Source of the DNA: Stagonosporopsis chrysanthemi
Lineage: Eukaryota; Ascomycota; Dothideomycetes; Pleosporales; Didymellaceae
Reading direction: 5' to 3'
DNA: 64,000 nucleotides
Assembly (NCBI GenBank): GCA_022560025.1
Contig: JAFISE010000106.1
Span: 1 to 64,000, forward strand
The position numbers were made by a program, and so were the translations under genes. The first letter of the stretch is position 1. Each line of letters opens with the position of its first letter. The notes beneath the pieces were generated by a model that made no database searches, had not been told where the DNA came from, and saw only the letters and a program-made list of their open reading frames with translations. This document shows, one piece after another, positions 1 to 11,772 of the stretch.

Positions 1-93
1 TCGTTGCCCTCACCACAGCCTCACATCACACCATACGCCCCGGCGTCGGCGTCGCGGGGTCAGTACGCCATAGTGCGGGGCCCTTCCGCTATC

Positions 94-94
<1 letters not shown>

Positions 95-125
<31 letters not shown>

Positions 126-127
126 TT

Positions 128-164
<37 letters not shown>

Positions 165-187
165 ATGTAACCCCCCCCCCCCCCCCC
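95..187. repeat. Long poly-C low-complexity tract
   Basis: Three C homopolymers of about 31, 34 and 17 bases (95-125, 129-162, 171-187) are separated only by TTT and AAATGTAA. The complementary strand is G-rich and could form quadruplex or other unusual structures. The reading frame that runs through it is only a proline artefact. Exact lengths are probably unreliable, because homopolymers of this size are hard to sequence. Confidence 0.95.
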
Positions 188-270
188 ACCGGGTTCAGCT
201 GCGCACTAGCACACCAAAGACCAGAAGACTGGCAGTTCCAGACTCCGCCAACGCCAACGTGATCTAGACG

Positions 271-1972
271 CCGCAGGAAGGCCGGCCGCGCAGTGTGTCG
301 CAGTCAATCTGCGTGCGTTGACGTCATGGTCGGTTGTCATACCAGACCAATGGCGGGTCGAGAATCATGGGTTGTTACCTGTGTACCTGCCGTTATTCTG
401 CTACTGCGGACTGATGCTTCTATGTACATAGTCTGTGAGTAGTGTCAGAGATGAGAGAGCCTACTGTACAGTAGTTTGTGAGAAACCAAAATTCCATGGA
501 AAAAAGGGCCAGGCCCGGCACGCCTGCACAGAAGGTTCGGTTGGGCAGTTGTAGGCCTGAGGATAGCTTGGATAGGTGCTTGGTTGGTGGTGCGCCGGCG
601 GGCTCTGCTGGGCAGAGTGCATTGCGATATACCTAGGTAGAGCTAGCATTGTGGACCCGGCTGTTGATATCCAGACATATTGTTCTGGAGAAGCTGGGTG
701 CGGAGAGAAGTGTCGATGCTGTGGTGTTTGCGATCTGAGCCGAGTTGCCTGTTCGATTCGACACTGATGTATTACAGTCAAAACAGTGTGTCAGTTTGAT
801 CGATCGTGCACGACAGGGCAGTTCGAGCATGATGGCACGGCTATAGCGAACGGCACAATGGAACGCCGGGATAGTGCTGGACATCGAACCCACGCGCATA
901 GTTGAATACTCTCGTTCGGGATCATGTCGGATTGTCCGGCAGCCTGAGCACTCCGTACAGTGTGAATGTGTACGCGTTGGCGTTTCCATAGTCCAGTGTG
1001 GTTGAACGCATGTGCTGATCACTCAATCCTGCAAGGTTGCACCAAGACTTAGACACACATAACGTACGTTCAGCTACATATGGACGTGGGTTTTGATATC
1101 CGACAAGACACGAGACATACGTTTGGCTGCAACGCACACAACGTAAGCCTTTCCCCACTGCCTTCCGAGCGAAAGAGACGGACTTGCAATACCCCAGTGT
1201 GTCTCGTGGTCTGGATAGCGCAGGAGTGATTGTACAGAGGAGGGCAGATGGCAAGAACACCCGCTGGATCAAGATAGGGAGATATATTGTTGATCAGGTG
1301 GACAAGAAGACATGGTCAGAAAACAAGAATGTCTAATGCGAGATGGGCCGGCGCATATTTCGCGAATAGCGGCTTCCAGAGAGCCATCGTTGTGCTCGGG
1401 AATGTGCGGAGAACGACGACATGGGCAGACTGGAATTGAGACGCGGCAGGCGTAGCCCCGCGCGTGAACTCTTTTGAGATGAGTCAACGCCGGCACATGT
1501 GCGCGTCGATGATGTGCTTTCTGGAGGCCTGGCGGGGTGTAGAGAAGAACAGTGGCTTGGAGGGCATGCGCCCTTCTGTATCCAGCCAGGCGTACTTGCA
1601 GAAGTCACATGCCTCAGCCCATACATCACGACGATAAACAAAGCACGGTGTTTAAAAAAAAGTAATGTCCGAGTGTCGTGCCATCGCACGCCTTGCATCT
1701 ATTCCCTGTACCCAAGAGTCTAAGATATCATCGCTACAAATCGCATCATGACAAGGCATATCATAAAAACGCACGAAGCGTATCAAAACCGTGGCTGAAG
1801 TCGTGGTCGTGGCGTCATTTTACGCCATTATTACGCGACGCTGCCCGCTTTACCCATATATAACGCCCGAGATGGTTCCTCGTGAAATTCATTTAGCGCC
1901 TTAGACGCTGTTATCCTCCCTCGCTGAAACGCTTGAAATGATGTTGTGCAGGTCGACTGCCTGCCGCCTTGC
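271..1972. other. Intergenic, no gene seen
   Basis: Only short overlapping open frames without family resemblance or splice logic occur here. The right part is the 3' flank of the Zn-cluster regulator. I see no tRNA, no repeat family and no transposon ends. Confidence 0.6.
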
Positions 1973-4335
1973 TTACAGAGACCGCGGTGAATGCACACCA
2001 CTGCCCGGTCGACTCCCGTACGGTGACTCATCGTCGAACCCCTCGAAACTCGCACCGTCGTCGTTCATGTGCATGTCTTCGCCTTCGTCGAACTGTGGCT
2101 CTCTCATGACTGGGTACATCATTGGCGGTGCCGGAGGTGGGACGCCGACTTTGCTGATTTGCTCTGCCAGGCTGGGCTTTTCAGCCAGGTTGTTGAGCAT
2201 AGCGCGGCTGGCGTCGAGCATCGACACCGCGTATTCGAGGAAGTCTGCGCGCTTGGAAGACACCGAGAGTGTCCAGCGGTACTCGCGAAGTCTGAGCTTG
2301 TAGAACTCGGCTTCTTCACGTGCAGGCGCCGTTGCCCAGAGGAGAGAGCCGAATGTGCCGATGAGGGTGAAGTTCACCTTCGAGGCGAAGAACCAAAACG
2401 CCTGTAGGTGCTCGGGTTTCAGTCGGTTGACAAAGTCCATTGCAGATATAAGACGCGTCTTTGCTGCGTTGCGGCACATGAACAGACCGTAGTTGTCAGG
2501 CTCCTTGGTGTCGAGAGACTGTACAATGCGGCGGTGGAGGGTGATCTCAGTTGCGAAGTACGCGAGATGCAGGTAACCGGTCGAGATCAACTTGCTCTTG
2601 CTCGGCGTGTGCATCTTGACCTCTGCAGGCAACCTCTCGTGCCACTGTCGCAGCTTGATCTGGACCGGCTTCGCCCTGGCCAGAATCAGCTCCGTCGACT
2701 TTCGTCCGGCATTCGCAAAGTCTTGAATCGCTGTCTGTGTGTAGAAGGTGTCCATGACCTCGGCCATGATCTGGGTAAGTGAGATCATCTGCGCGAACAG
2801 AATTCGGCTTCGGTGGTTCTCTTCTTGCTCTTCCTCTGTCTCTTCTAGCCGTGTCTCATAGCCATCGCCCTCCTCGTTGAAGTCGTCCTCTGTAATCGGC
2901 TTGACTGCCCAGTTCGCGTTGAAGATGTGGGACGGTCGCCCGTGGATGAGTGAGCTCCACTTGTCCTGCATATACAGCGCCCACGCAATGCGCTTCCTCA
3001 AGCCACGCTCCCAGTGCGGAACGGACCACGATGTGCAGTCGAGGTGAAGACCCAGCTCTTGCCCTATCGCCACCAACTGCGTTGTCAAGCTCCACGAGTC
3101 GGCCTCTGGGCGCTGCAACAGCAGCAGCCCTGCCTGCACTGTCGACAACTTGGGCCTCTCCATGGCTAAGGTCAGCGACCTCATCGCGATTGCTTCCAAA
3201 CGAGCGGCATCGGGCTTCGAGTAGTTCGCGAGCTTGGAATCAAATGACCACCAGTTGAGAGCGAGAATGTACATTCCAGCCAGCAGCGCAGGCGAAAAAC
3301 TCCTGTCGCCAGTTCGATAACGTTCGATAAAGAGGTGCTTCTGGATGATCGGATAGCTTGGGTGAACCACCTGGAAGTAAATGTCAAGAAGGGCCGGGCC
3401 ATGAGGATGAACAAGCTGCTCGACATGGTTCAGGTAGTTCGCTTCTTCAGCATGGTCTTGTGTGTGTTCGTCAGGAAGCATAATGAAACATTCATGATCA
3501 TTAACTCGTCGCAGTGTGCCAAGGTCGAAAGTAGACTCGTTGCGAATATCGAAGTGCGACAACCCGATAAGCGTCGGGTCGAACGGTGAGCTTAACCCAA
3601 TGTACCTGCTGTGCTGGCGTCGCTGCAGGCCCAATGTCTCACCCAGTTGAGGCAGGTGGATGTTTGCTGCCAACAACGGCTGAGGGGGTGGGGGACTTGG
3701 CGCAGTTGCCGTGATGGTGGGTGTTGCGAGTGCTAGTGGGGGTGGCTCTGCATCGACAGACCTGCCAACTGTGTTAGCTGCATGCACTTGTGTGACAATG
3801 TGTGCGACGCGACTCAGGGCCTTGAAAGTTTCAGACGACATGCAACGGATACCCATGCTCGAGTTGGTGTTTCGAGTACGCTTTCACGTGTGCACGTGAC
3901 AGCGATTTGGTACGAATAGCGCCCCGTCGACGGTACCTGAGCACAAGAACGACGGGTAAGGTGGGGCGGAGATTTAACATACCTTTTTTTGGACACGTTG
4001 GGTGAGTCTTTTTTGTCGCCGTCAACCACCTTCCTCTTCCTGGGCAGTGGACTTTGCACAAAGGTGCACTCTTGCTTGTGAAACTCACACAGAACACACA
4101 GTGCAGCACCCTCGTGTATTACACAGCGACTCTTCCTCCTTCTACACGCGTCACAAGGTCGTTCTCTCCGTGAGCGGATGTTAGAGACAGGTCCGTTGGT
4201 CGAGGTAGGTTTGCCGGCAACAGTATCGTTCTCTTTCCCGGGTGAGAGCTTCTGTTGCTTGCGGGGACGAGCGGCGGCGATGGGCACCGGCGTCGCGCGA
4301 GGCATAGCAGGCTGTATAGCTAGTACGGTAGTCAT
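1973..4335 (-). CDS. Zn2Cys6 transcription factor, Dal81/TamA-like
   Basis: Two exons, 4335-3983 and 3761-1973, are joined across a 221-nt intron (GTATGT...CTAAC...GGCAG), giving 713 aa. The zinc cluster is textbook, with Cys61-X2-Cys64-X6-Cys71-X8-Cys80-X2-Cys83-X6-Cys90, followed by a basic PRKRK linker. A long middle region contains HPSYPIIQKHLF and ILALNWWSF, the pattern of the fungal-specific transcription factor domain. The tail is acidic and Ser/Gly-rich. Length and the sequence around the cluster suggest the Dal81/TamA group of nitrogen-utilisation co-activators; this is from family memory, not a search. The start is the first ATG in frame before the cluster. An upstream GTG in the same frame was ignored. 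Confidence 0.85.
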
Positions 4336-7253
4336 ATCGCTATCGGATGGCACAAGCAGTGCACTGGAGATAAGGGCCGGTATCGTAAGAGGGTAGGCGT
4401 AGGCCTGGGTACAGCAAGCAGGCCAGGTCTATGCCGCTGATAGACCGCGGGCCGTTGGCTGGGCGCCGGAGAATAGGTGCCGGGAAGGATGCCAGAAAGT
4501 AAGAGTGCCACGGAGCACCAGTCACACGATGCTGGGATAGATACGGTCCAGATCGGGTAGTAGCTGGGGCTTATCGCGTGGGAGTAGTGTAGGTGGCCCA
4601 CAGGCTGTATCATTCCAGTAGGGTGAAAGGCAAAAAGAATTGAGTAATCCTGATTTCTGTGGAGAGGTGCTTCGGTGACAGCCTCAAGGGCCTAGGTTGC
4701 CGGTCACGGCTGCGAGAAGTATAAGATGGTCGGTGGTGCGTGCTGTCATTGAATGCTTGCGGAGAGCTTGGGGTGGCGGACACGTGCGGCGATGGTGGGC
4801 AAAGCCTGGGGTGATGTGGCGATCTAAGATCTTGTGCGGGGAGCGAACAGACGCATAATCCAGCGGAAGTCGTAGGAACGTCTGTGTCGAGAGCGTTGTC
4901 GATGTCTTTTGAGGTTTACGCTTCACACATCTGCGAACATACGCCTGGATGGCTTGTGCTTCTGCCCGTTACGTGATAGCAAACCGAATACGGCTAAGTG
5001 GCAGACGAGCAACCATCTGCAGGGCGGCAGCCATCCGAGCACCAAGCAGATAAGAATGTACGAGCCAATGGGCGCGATTTTTGCCCGCTGATGCTTTGAT
5101 GCGCGTAAAATTATTATGCCAACTTTTGGAGGCTATCTCTGGATCATCTCCGGCATCTACTTCGCGACGTAGTTCGTAGCAACACCAGCCAAGCAGTGAG
5201 TTGCTGTTAGGTACTCGGTATTGGCATATGCACGTCACCCGCGGTTCCAGCGACAACGTTGCCCTTCTGAAGTACCTTGACGCAGCGTAATCTACCGCCT
5301 ATCAATCTGCGCGGACCGTTTGGGAAAGAAGTCGCCAGACCGCACCTTGCCATTTGACTCCTAACGCCGGTGTTGTTGCTGGATGAAGTGCGCCATAGTA
5401 GGTAATGGTAATGCAGAGTGATGTTGAGCATCCGCATGTGCTCAGTGTATTTCAGCAAAATGCCTGTATGCTCATCGTAGATGGTCCCATCGCGGCGGTT
5501 CTCGAATCTGCAGCCTTGCGAAAGCCTATGGCAGTCCCCGGACCCTTCACCACTCCGCCCCCAGCCTTCGCCAGCCTGTCACCGCTCACCGTTCTGGCAA
5601 GGCTTCCTCCGCTCCGAGACCCGAAAATCTCCGCCAATCCTCGTGCATGTTATTCACGAAGTCTCACCTCATGTCATACCGGCGCCTACCATCGTGCAAC
5701 GCGTGTCAGTTACAGACTCAAGCCTCCCGTGGCAGATTGGGCGACGCCAAACCTTCCAAGAGTTTACCATATGGCAAAACAAAAACTGTACGTAACAGTG
5801 AAGCTAGCAGTCTGATTGGGGAGTAAGTCGGCAACTTCAAACCTGCTCTGGCTGGGCGGCTGAGCGCCGCATGCAGCAATAGCGACGCGTGAGCATTATA
5901 TCACATTGCCAGACTGCGTTCTCTGCGTATTTTGTGTGATGCGTGCATTCTTGGCTCAGTAGCATTTGAACATGATACAGAGTACATGACTGTACCCAAT
6001 CTGAAGGCTACGCGCATCGCTACGGCTTCTGTACTCGGTACAAAAATTTGGCCGTTGGACCACTGCAGATCCAGAAATTATAGATATTGTTACGAGAGAA
6101 TTCTGCCGAGATCTGCATGTGATTGACAGCAGAGGCTGTGAACTTTGGCTTGGATGGCGACTGGATGGCACCTCAGGCTCAAGTCCCAGCATTGGGTTGA
6201 CCGCGGGCCGACTTAGTCCGGGGTACGTAGCAAGCATTGGGCTGCCGCTGGGATGGAGTTGAAGAATTCCGATTTGAAACATCTGTGCTAGGAGCGAGTG
6301 TGCATCGTCGCGTCGTCATGTTGCCATGAGACCTCCAGCATTTACTGCACCAACGTCGATCGTTGCACTGAAGGATTCCACAGCGGGACAATACTTCCAA
6401 AGAGTCTTGGCAGTTTTGACATCTCGATACTTTCAACAATTACTGGCTGATATGTAACCTTTATATAACGTTTACCGGGCTGTTTGCATCCCGAAATCCC
6501 CTTTCGTAGCGAGATCATGCTAGGTCATCGAAATTCTACCAGATCTTTATGCGTAGCGTAATCAAAGCAAATGTGCCGATTGCGTAGATCGACCACAAAT
6601 TACTTCGTACTTGCGGAGTTCGAACTGCGGCAGGGTCCCAATCGTTGGTGGTTCTGGATTCCGGTCAAGGAAGGGTCTGAGGGTCTAGAAATCGATAAAG
6701 CTGGCTAGGGCACTTGCACCTGCCACGTGACCCGATCGATGTTCGCGTTCCTGGAGAAAATGCCTCGGCGCAAACTCGCTCGAATGACTTTCAAGGGTAC
6801 CCAAATCTTATGTTTCGTGTCTCTCTGACCCGTTGTTCTACGATTGTGGAGGCGCGTAAAGGAATGATGCTTTGATTTCCCTAAGAATTGGCGGTAGCTA
6901 ACATAGGTAGGCATTGCCGAGCAGAAGCAATAAGCTTAAGACATACTCTTTCGCGGTCGGCTGCCTCATCGAGCTCGTGCAACAGTCGTATGTACAAGGC
7001 CGGCCCTTCATCTTGCCCGTGGTGGTACCGCTGCCGTGGGTGTCCAAATGACCTGTATAGCCCCTAACTCCAGCACGTCGTTCGTTCCGCCATTATCATG
7101 TCGTCGTTATATCTAACATGTCGCGCTCAAAATAGACAAAGAAGCTGGGTTGTGTCGCTGCAAGGTGCCATGTCCCCTCGCGGAACCTCGGAGGCAGCGG
7201 TCGCGACCGGCAAGGGAACTTCTCCCCATGGATATATCGGAATGCCCATAACC
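4336..7253. other. Long intergenic region, promoter side of the regulator
   Basis: About 2.9 kb carries no convincing gene. It contains the promoter and probable 5' UTR of the Zn-cluster regulator on its left and the 3' flank of CKS1 on its right. The longest ATG-started frame (5405-5815, 136 codons) overlaps competing frames and has no recognisable motif. Confidence 0.6.
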
Positions 7254-7763
7254 TTAGTGCATGGGAGGTTGGTAATTGATCGGTCGCCTAAAAACAGCCT
7301 GTCAGCATAGATGCAATCGTCTGCTGGGGAGAGGTCGTACTTGAAGAGAAGGATATGCGGCTCTGGCTCATGTACTTCGTAGTGTTCCCATCCTAAGCTC
7401 TGCGCACATGTCAGCCAAATGCGCGTGCTCCGCGCTGGGCCGTCCTTACCTGGGTGATGCCCAGTGCCCTCCACTCCTCTTCCCACAGCAACTTCAGTGT
7501 GCCTCTGGCGCCGTCAAAATAATCTTTAGGGATGATCTTCAGCATCTGCTTGGGCAGCTGCACGTGGCGGTACTCGAACTCGTCGTCCGAATATCTGTTA
7601 TGTTGTTAGTCACGGCGCGCCGCCAGGGTCCCGAGTAAACAACGCACCTTGCCGAGTAGTGGATCGCATCGACAAACTCGTCCAGCTTTTCCTTCTCGTG
7701 TTCGGACAATGGGCGCGGCTTCTTGTTGCGACGCGTGAAATCGATGTCCATATCGGCGGGCAT
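7254..7763 (-). CDS. CKS1: Cyclin-dependent kinase regulatory subunit CKS1/suc1
   Basis: Four exons (7763-7648, 7594-7450, 7399-7341, 7287-7254) splice to 117 aa. The protein has the complete Cks fold signature: IHYSARYSDDEFEYRHV (about 34-50), LPKQMLKIIPK (52-62), LLWEEEWRALGITQSLGWEHYE (74-95), the HEPEPH hinge (97-102) and ILLFKRP (103-109). Cks proteins bind Cdk1 and dock phosphorylated substrates, driving multisite phosphorylation in the cell cycle. The last exon is only 34 nt and restores the conserved KRPINYQPP end; without that splice the protein runs into unrelated sequence. The intron before it has a CTGAC branch point. Residue conservation makes this one of the surest calls in the window. 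Confidence 0.96.
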
Positions 7764-8847
7764 TGCGAAACTGTGATTTGCGACACGGAAGCTCGGGTGC
7801 TCGTGCGAGTGTTGTGAGGGGGATGTGGTGGGGCTGTAGTCGCTGGCGCAGTGGGCGGAGAGGCGCGGTCGTAGCGCGACTGTTAACGCGGTATTTGTGT
7901 GACGGTGATGATGCGCCGGCGATGCAAAGAGTGAAAGAGGTCCAAGTGCACGAGAACAACAAGCAGTTGTTTACAGTAGTTGGAATTTCGGTCCACAGCA
8001 CCGCGGGGCACGGCGCGCTAGAAGTGCCTAGCTTACCGCTCCATCGCGCCTGCCACTTCTTCTCACCACCGTATCTGTGACAGCCATGTAGATGGAGAGC
8101 GCCGACATGAAACACAGAGCCACCGAACATGGACATCTGCAGATGAGAGTCTGAGGACAGCTGCCATCGGACAGTACCATGCGCGTGATGAGGTGGCTCC
8201 ATGTCCTTCCTTCACGTTGAATTCATGCGCCGCTGTGCATTGTCCAGAGCCTCGAGTTGGACTTGCAACAGTCGACCTATATGGCATCAATTCACTGTAG
8301 AGTCCGGCCCGAATCTTGGGGGAACCTTCACCGTCCTCGTTTTCGTCTGCTCCTTCGTCTTTGTTGACAAGACTCGGCCCTACATAATACAACCGAACGA
8401 TCCCGCCCGTATTCCCCGGTCTTCTACATCGCCATACCTCCCTCCATCCCTCTGAGGTAAGTGCCACGGTAGATCGACGACCTGAGTGGTTTCACCAAAC
8501 TGGCCGTATGCTTTCTGGTGCAATATTCGGCCCGCCCCGTGGACGCGGCTCCATATTACGATCCTCGCCAAGGTGCAGCCTTGTGAAGAAATGATGCTAA
8601 TAAACGTGTGTCATGAACCCTTCGTCATAGGACTCTATCTCTGCTGGTTTGCCATGGGAGAGGGTCGGGTGAGACCAAAAGCACCGCCAGCTCAGGCCGG
8701 TGAGGAGAAATGCATTCAAAAAGTGAACATTGGGAATCTTAGAAGAGAAATTTACAAACACCATTTCAGGAGCGTGAGTACCGTTTCGCAAACTCGCATC
8801 CGGTGCGATACTCTCCTTGCGCAGACGCACTCGTAGACCGCATCCGT
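7764..8847. other. Intergenic, CKS1 promoter side
   Basis: No gene is supported. The region holds the CKS1 promoter on the left and the 3' flank of the GPI-anchored protein on the right. Open frames on both strands overlap each other and lack features. Confidence 0.6.
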
Positions 8848-9459
8848 CTAAGCAAAGAAACAGAAGACAGCCGCAACACTGGCGCCCATCACCGCCGACC
8901 ACATCCCCATGCTACCTGTGTTCTTAGCACCCATAGAAAGCGTCGACTGCGTCGGACCAGGTCCGCCATTTGAAAGTGTAGCACTGGCATTTGCTGGCCT
9001 TCCATCCTCGCCCCCCATCGTCAACGATCCGTTGGCCGTCGCAGTAGCTGTTGGAAGCAGTTCCAGCAACGTAAGTGTAGTCTGGCTCGCATTTTCGCTA
9101 ACATGTGCAGACGACGAGGATGCATTCGCATTCGTAATTGCCGTCTCACTCACAGCAGCAGCCCTGGTGGGAGTCGCGGGATACATCTGCGCGAGTAGCA
9201 CCATGACATCCGCGGGGAGATCGCTGTACCACTGTGGTGCTATGTCGCCGGTCGGCAGAGCAATGTCGGTACCTGTGCCGGTCGAGGTGGGTATCGCTGT
9301 CTTCAGAATGGAGAGAACTGATAGTTTGATCGGATCCATGGTTGCCGGGTCCATGGCGCGCGCGAGCAGGTCTGCAACGGCGTGGGTGCCGGGATCGGCT
9401 GTGTTGGCGAGCGTGCCGATGAGAAGAACGCTAGTTGAAAGGATAGTTGTGGGCTTCAT
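8848..9459 (-). CDS. Predicted GPI-anchored Ser/Thr/Ala-rich surface protein
   Basis: A single exon of 203 aa. The N-terminus (about residues 1-20, KPTTILSTSVLLIGTLANT) looks like a signal peptide. The middle is rich in Ala, Thr, Ser and Asn with at least four N-X-S sequons. The last 17 residues (WSAVMGASVAAVFCFFA) are hydrophobic and follow a Gly/Asn/Ser-rich stretch, the layout of a GPI attachment signal with no cytoplasmic tail. The product is probably exposed on the plasma membrane or cell wall. I do not recognise a family. The frame is open 483 nt further upstream, but the Met chosen gives the clean signal peptide and the upstream part has no conserved look. Confidence 0.75.
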   Translation of the reverse strand: MKPTTILSTSVLLIGTLANTADPGTHAVADLLARAMDPATMDPIKLSVLSILKTAIPTSTGTGTDIALPTGDIAPQWYSDLPADVMVLLAQMYPATPTRAAAVSETAITNANASSSSAHVSENASQTTLTLLELLPTATATANGSLTMGGEDGRPANASATLSNGGPGPTQSTLSMGAKNTGSMGMWSAVMGASVAAVFCFFA

Positions 9460-10365
9460 GGTCGCGGTGTAAGATATCGTGGAAAGCGTGAAGCCGTTGT
9501 GGTGTTTGGTGTGGTATGCTCGTGTGTGAGTGCTTTTGTTGACAGACAAGGCGAGCGCGAGCGTCGTAGGCAGGCACTCGTGAAAAGTGGGGACAGTGAA
9601 AGTGAAGATGAGTGCAAACGACCTTCTGCACCTAACTGTTCGTATGTATGCAACATAAGATGAGTGCTCAATTTCACGATTAAGGCTAACAATGCTCTTT
9701 GTGCCTGTCAATGCGACAACGGAAACGGAACAAAGGAGTGATTGGATAGTCAAACAGGACACTTGCATGCCTTGACAGGCTATAAGTCTGCTCGTACCTG
9801 TTGCAGGGCGTCTGATTAAAAAAAAAAGCGCGTACAGGTGTAGCGTTTCGGCCAGTTGTTGTGGGGCGTTTGATGAACGATCGTGCAACCACAGACTGAC
9901 AGGCGCAAAACGTTTAAGACGAAATGAGAGTATGAAAACCAAAGAGATGATGAGCGCGCTGAACCCAAGAAGATTATGGATAAGAAACAGTAAATATAAA
10001 GAAGATCGTCAGTGAAGGCAACAAAGCATAGCCAAAATAGTGTTGGAAGGAGACTGAAAGGAAGAAAATGCTTGGAGCCTCTCAGCTGCTACTCAAGCTA
10101 GGTGTCAAGGCAACGATCATGAAGCCATATTCAGGAGTTTAATGTTCGACCTGCCCCTAGTGATGAAGTTGATGGTTGTGTTTCGCGCTTAGCTTGCTTC
10201 ATCATGCTCCGTGACAAAACCATGTTTACCATGTTTCAGACAGCATAGTTTCAGGAATTGACGCGCAACTTCATCTTCAGTGCAACGGAAGACACCAGAA
10301 AGAGAGACGCGGAACAACCAAAGGATTTGTGAATTTGACGCTCAGGGAATAGAGGACACACACGC
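9460..10365. other. Intergenic, promoter of the GPI protein
   Basis: No gene seen. The part nearest 9460 would be the promoter and 5' UTR of the GPI-anchored protein. The rest is A/G-rich on the plus strand (around 9900-10080) and contains no recognisable element. Confidence 0.55.
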
Positions 10366-11012
10366 CTACGCCAACTCGCCAGCATAGTCGTACACAAGCC
10401 TCACCCTCTGCGCCTCGTTCTTGTCGGTCTTCCTTACCACAACACGCCTTACATACTTCCTCTCCCCGCCGATCTCCGCAAAACCCCAGACCTGCCATCC
10501 CGTCCACTTGTTCCCCTCGTTCTCTACAAATGTCTCAATCGCATCGCCCTCCTCAGTCTCTGGAAGCCATCCCTCGGTGAGATATTTGGCGTCCTCCTCT
10601 GTGACGCCCTTGCCCTTCGCTTCCTCGCGCACAGTCGCAAGAGTCGTGTACCTGCTACGGCCCTTGACGGTACCGAACAGCCAGTCGCTGTGGCCGCGGT
10701 ATGTCCAGTCGAGCGTGCGGTGCTCGGAGCTGCCCTTGAGGCCGCCAGAGATGAGCTGGTCAATGTCGATTTGTGCGGAGATGCCGTCTTCAGCGGTGTG
10801 GTGCTTGAGGTGCTGGGTCACTGTTGCGGCGCCAAGAGCCTTGCGGGTCAGCCAGCCCATCCCTTGGAGGGCGAGAACTGGGTCGAAAGGGTCCGACAGG
10901 GTTTTGTTCTGAGCAATGTATTAGTCGGGTGCTGGAAGGTGGTGCTTGATTCGGTTACCATGACCCATTTCCCCTGAAGGTTCTTGACAGTGACAGATGA
11001 TGGTGCGGCCAT
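10366..11012 (-). CDS. Conserved fungal protein of unknown function
   Basis: Two exons (11012-10959 and 10908-10366) give 198 aa. The spliced N-terminus reads SVTVKNLQGKWVMNKTLSD, then DPVLALQGMGWLTRKALGAATVTQHLKHH, with later motifs IDIDQ, EHRTLDWTYRGHSDWLFGTVKGRSRY, WQVWGFAEI and KYVRRVVVRK. The alternating hydrophobic strands and the GKWVMN opening resemble a small beta-barrel ligand-binding fold of the lipocalin type, but that is inference. I remember this pattern as a conserved hypothetical family of filamentous ascomycetes without an assigned role. There is no signal peptide or membrane segment, so it is probably cytosolic. The 49-nt intron falls right after the 18th codon. Confidence 0.85.
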
Positions 11013-11772
11013 TGTGTTTGTATTAATGCTGAAGTTGTAGTGTTCTTAGAGTGTTGTGATGTAACACAACGCAGCTCTTGACTTGGGTGGGGTGTTCAAC
11101 TTCAGATGTGTCTCGTCATGCCAAAAAAGTTCGCGACCGGACCGCGAAGATCTTAAGTATGTTGCATGTGTTATGCCTAGTTCGGAACCTTTGTGCCATG
11201 CCTTCGTTTACACGGCACACCGTCTCTGAACGTACCTGCATGTGCGTCACGGCAAAGCATTTGCCTAGGTATCTGCCTGATGAAGCTAGCTCTTCCGCGG
11301 GGAAGCCCTGCACTGGGCAAAGCGATGTGGTGCTGTGGCCCGTTACCCCACGGGCATCCATTCCATCCTGGTAGAGCATCAACGGCGCAAGAGATGGTGT
11401 GCTTTGCTCGTCTTGGGCCTCGGAATCCTACGAGTGTTCGTTGATGTTATTGGATGAGAGGGCAGCGCAGGACTCGGGAAAGGCAGGCCCCGTGGTTGGC
11501 GCAGCCCGATGGCGGTTTAGCAGGTGATGGAAGACAACCTTCAGCATGTGTCGAAGATGTTCAGAGTTTGCGTCGTCTTAATAAGAAGTTGAAGATGAGT
11601 TATCACAGCTAAGGCTCAAAACGGACCTGGAAGATTTGGGACAGGATATCAGAGTCCTGATAACGCAAAATTGCATCCGCAGATTCGAAGAAGCGGCTGG
11701 CTTCGAAATACATGGTATAACACATCCTCGCAGATCCCTCGAAGCATTCAAACGCTTCGGTACTCTCTCTTC
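11013..11772. other. Intergenic, no gene seen
   Basis: Promoter of the conserved 198-aa protein and 3' flank of RFC2. Short frames only; no structured element was recognised. Confidence 0.55.

Noticed and set aside
1..187. C-rich end as a telomere
   Set aside because: There is no TTAGGG/CCCTAA periodicity; it is homopolymer only.
5405..5815. 136-codon ATG-started frame on the plus strand
   Set aside because: It overlaps other frames on both strands, has no motif and lies in a gene-free region; likely chance.
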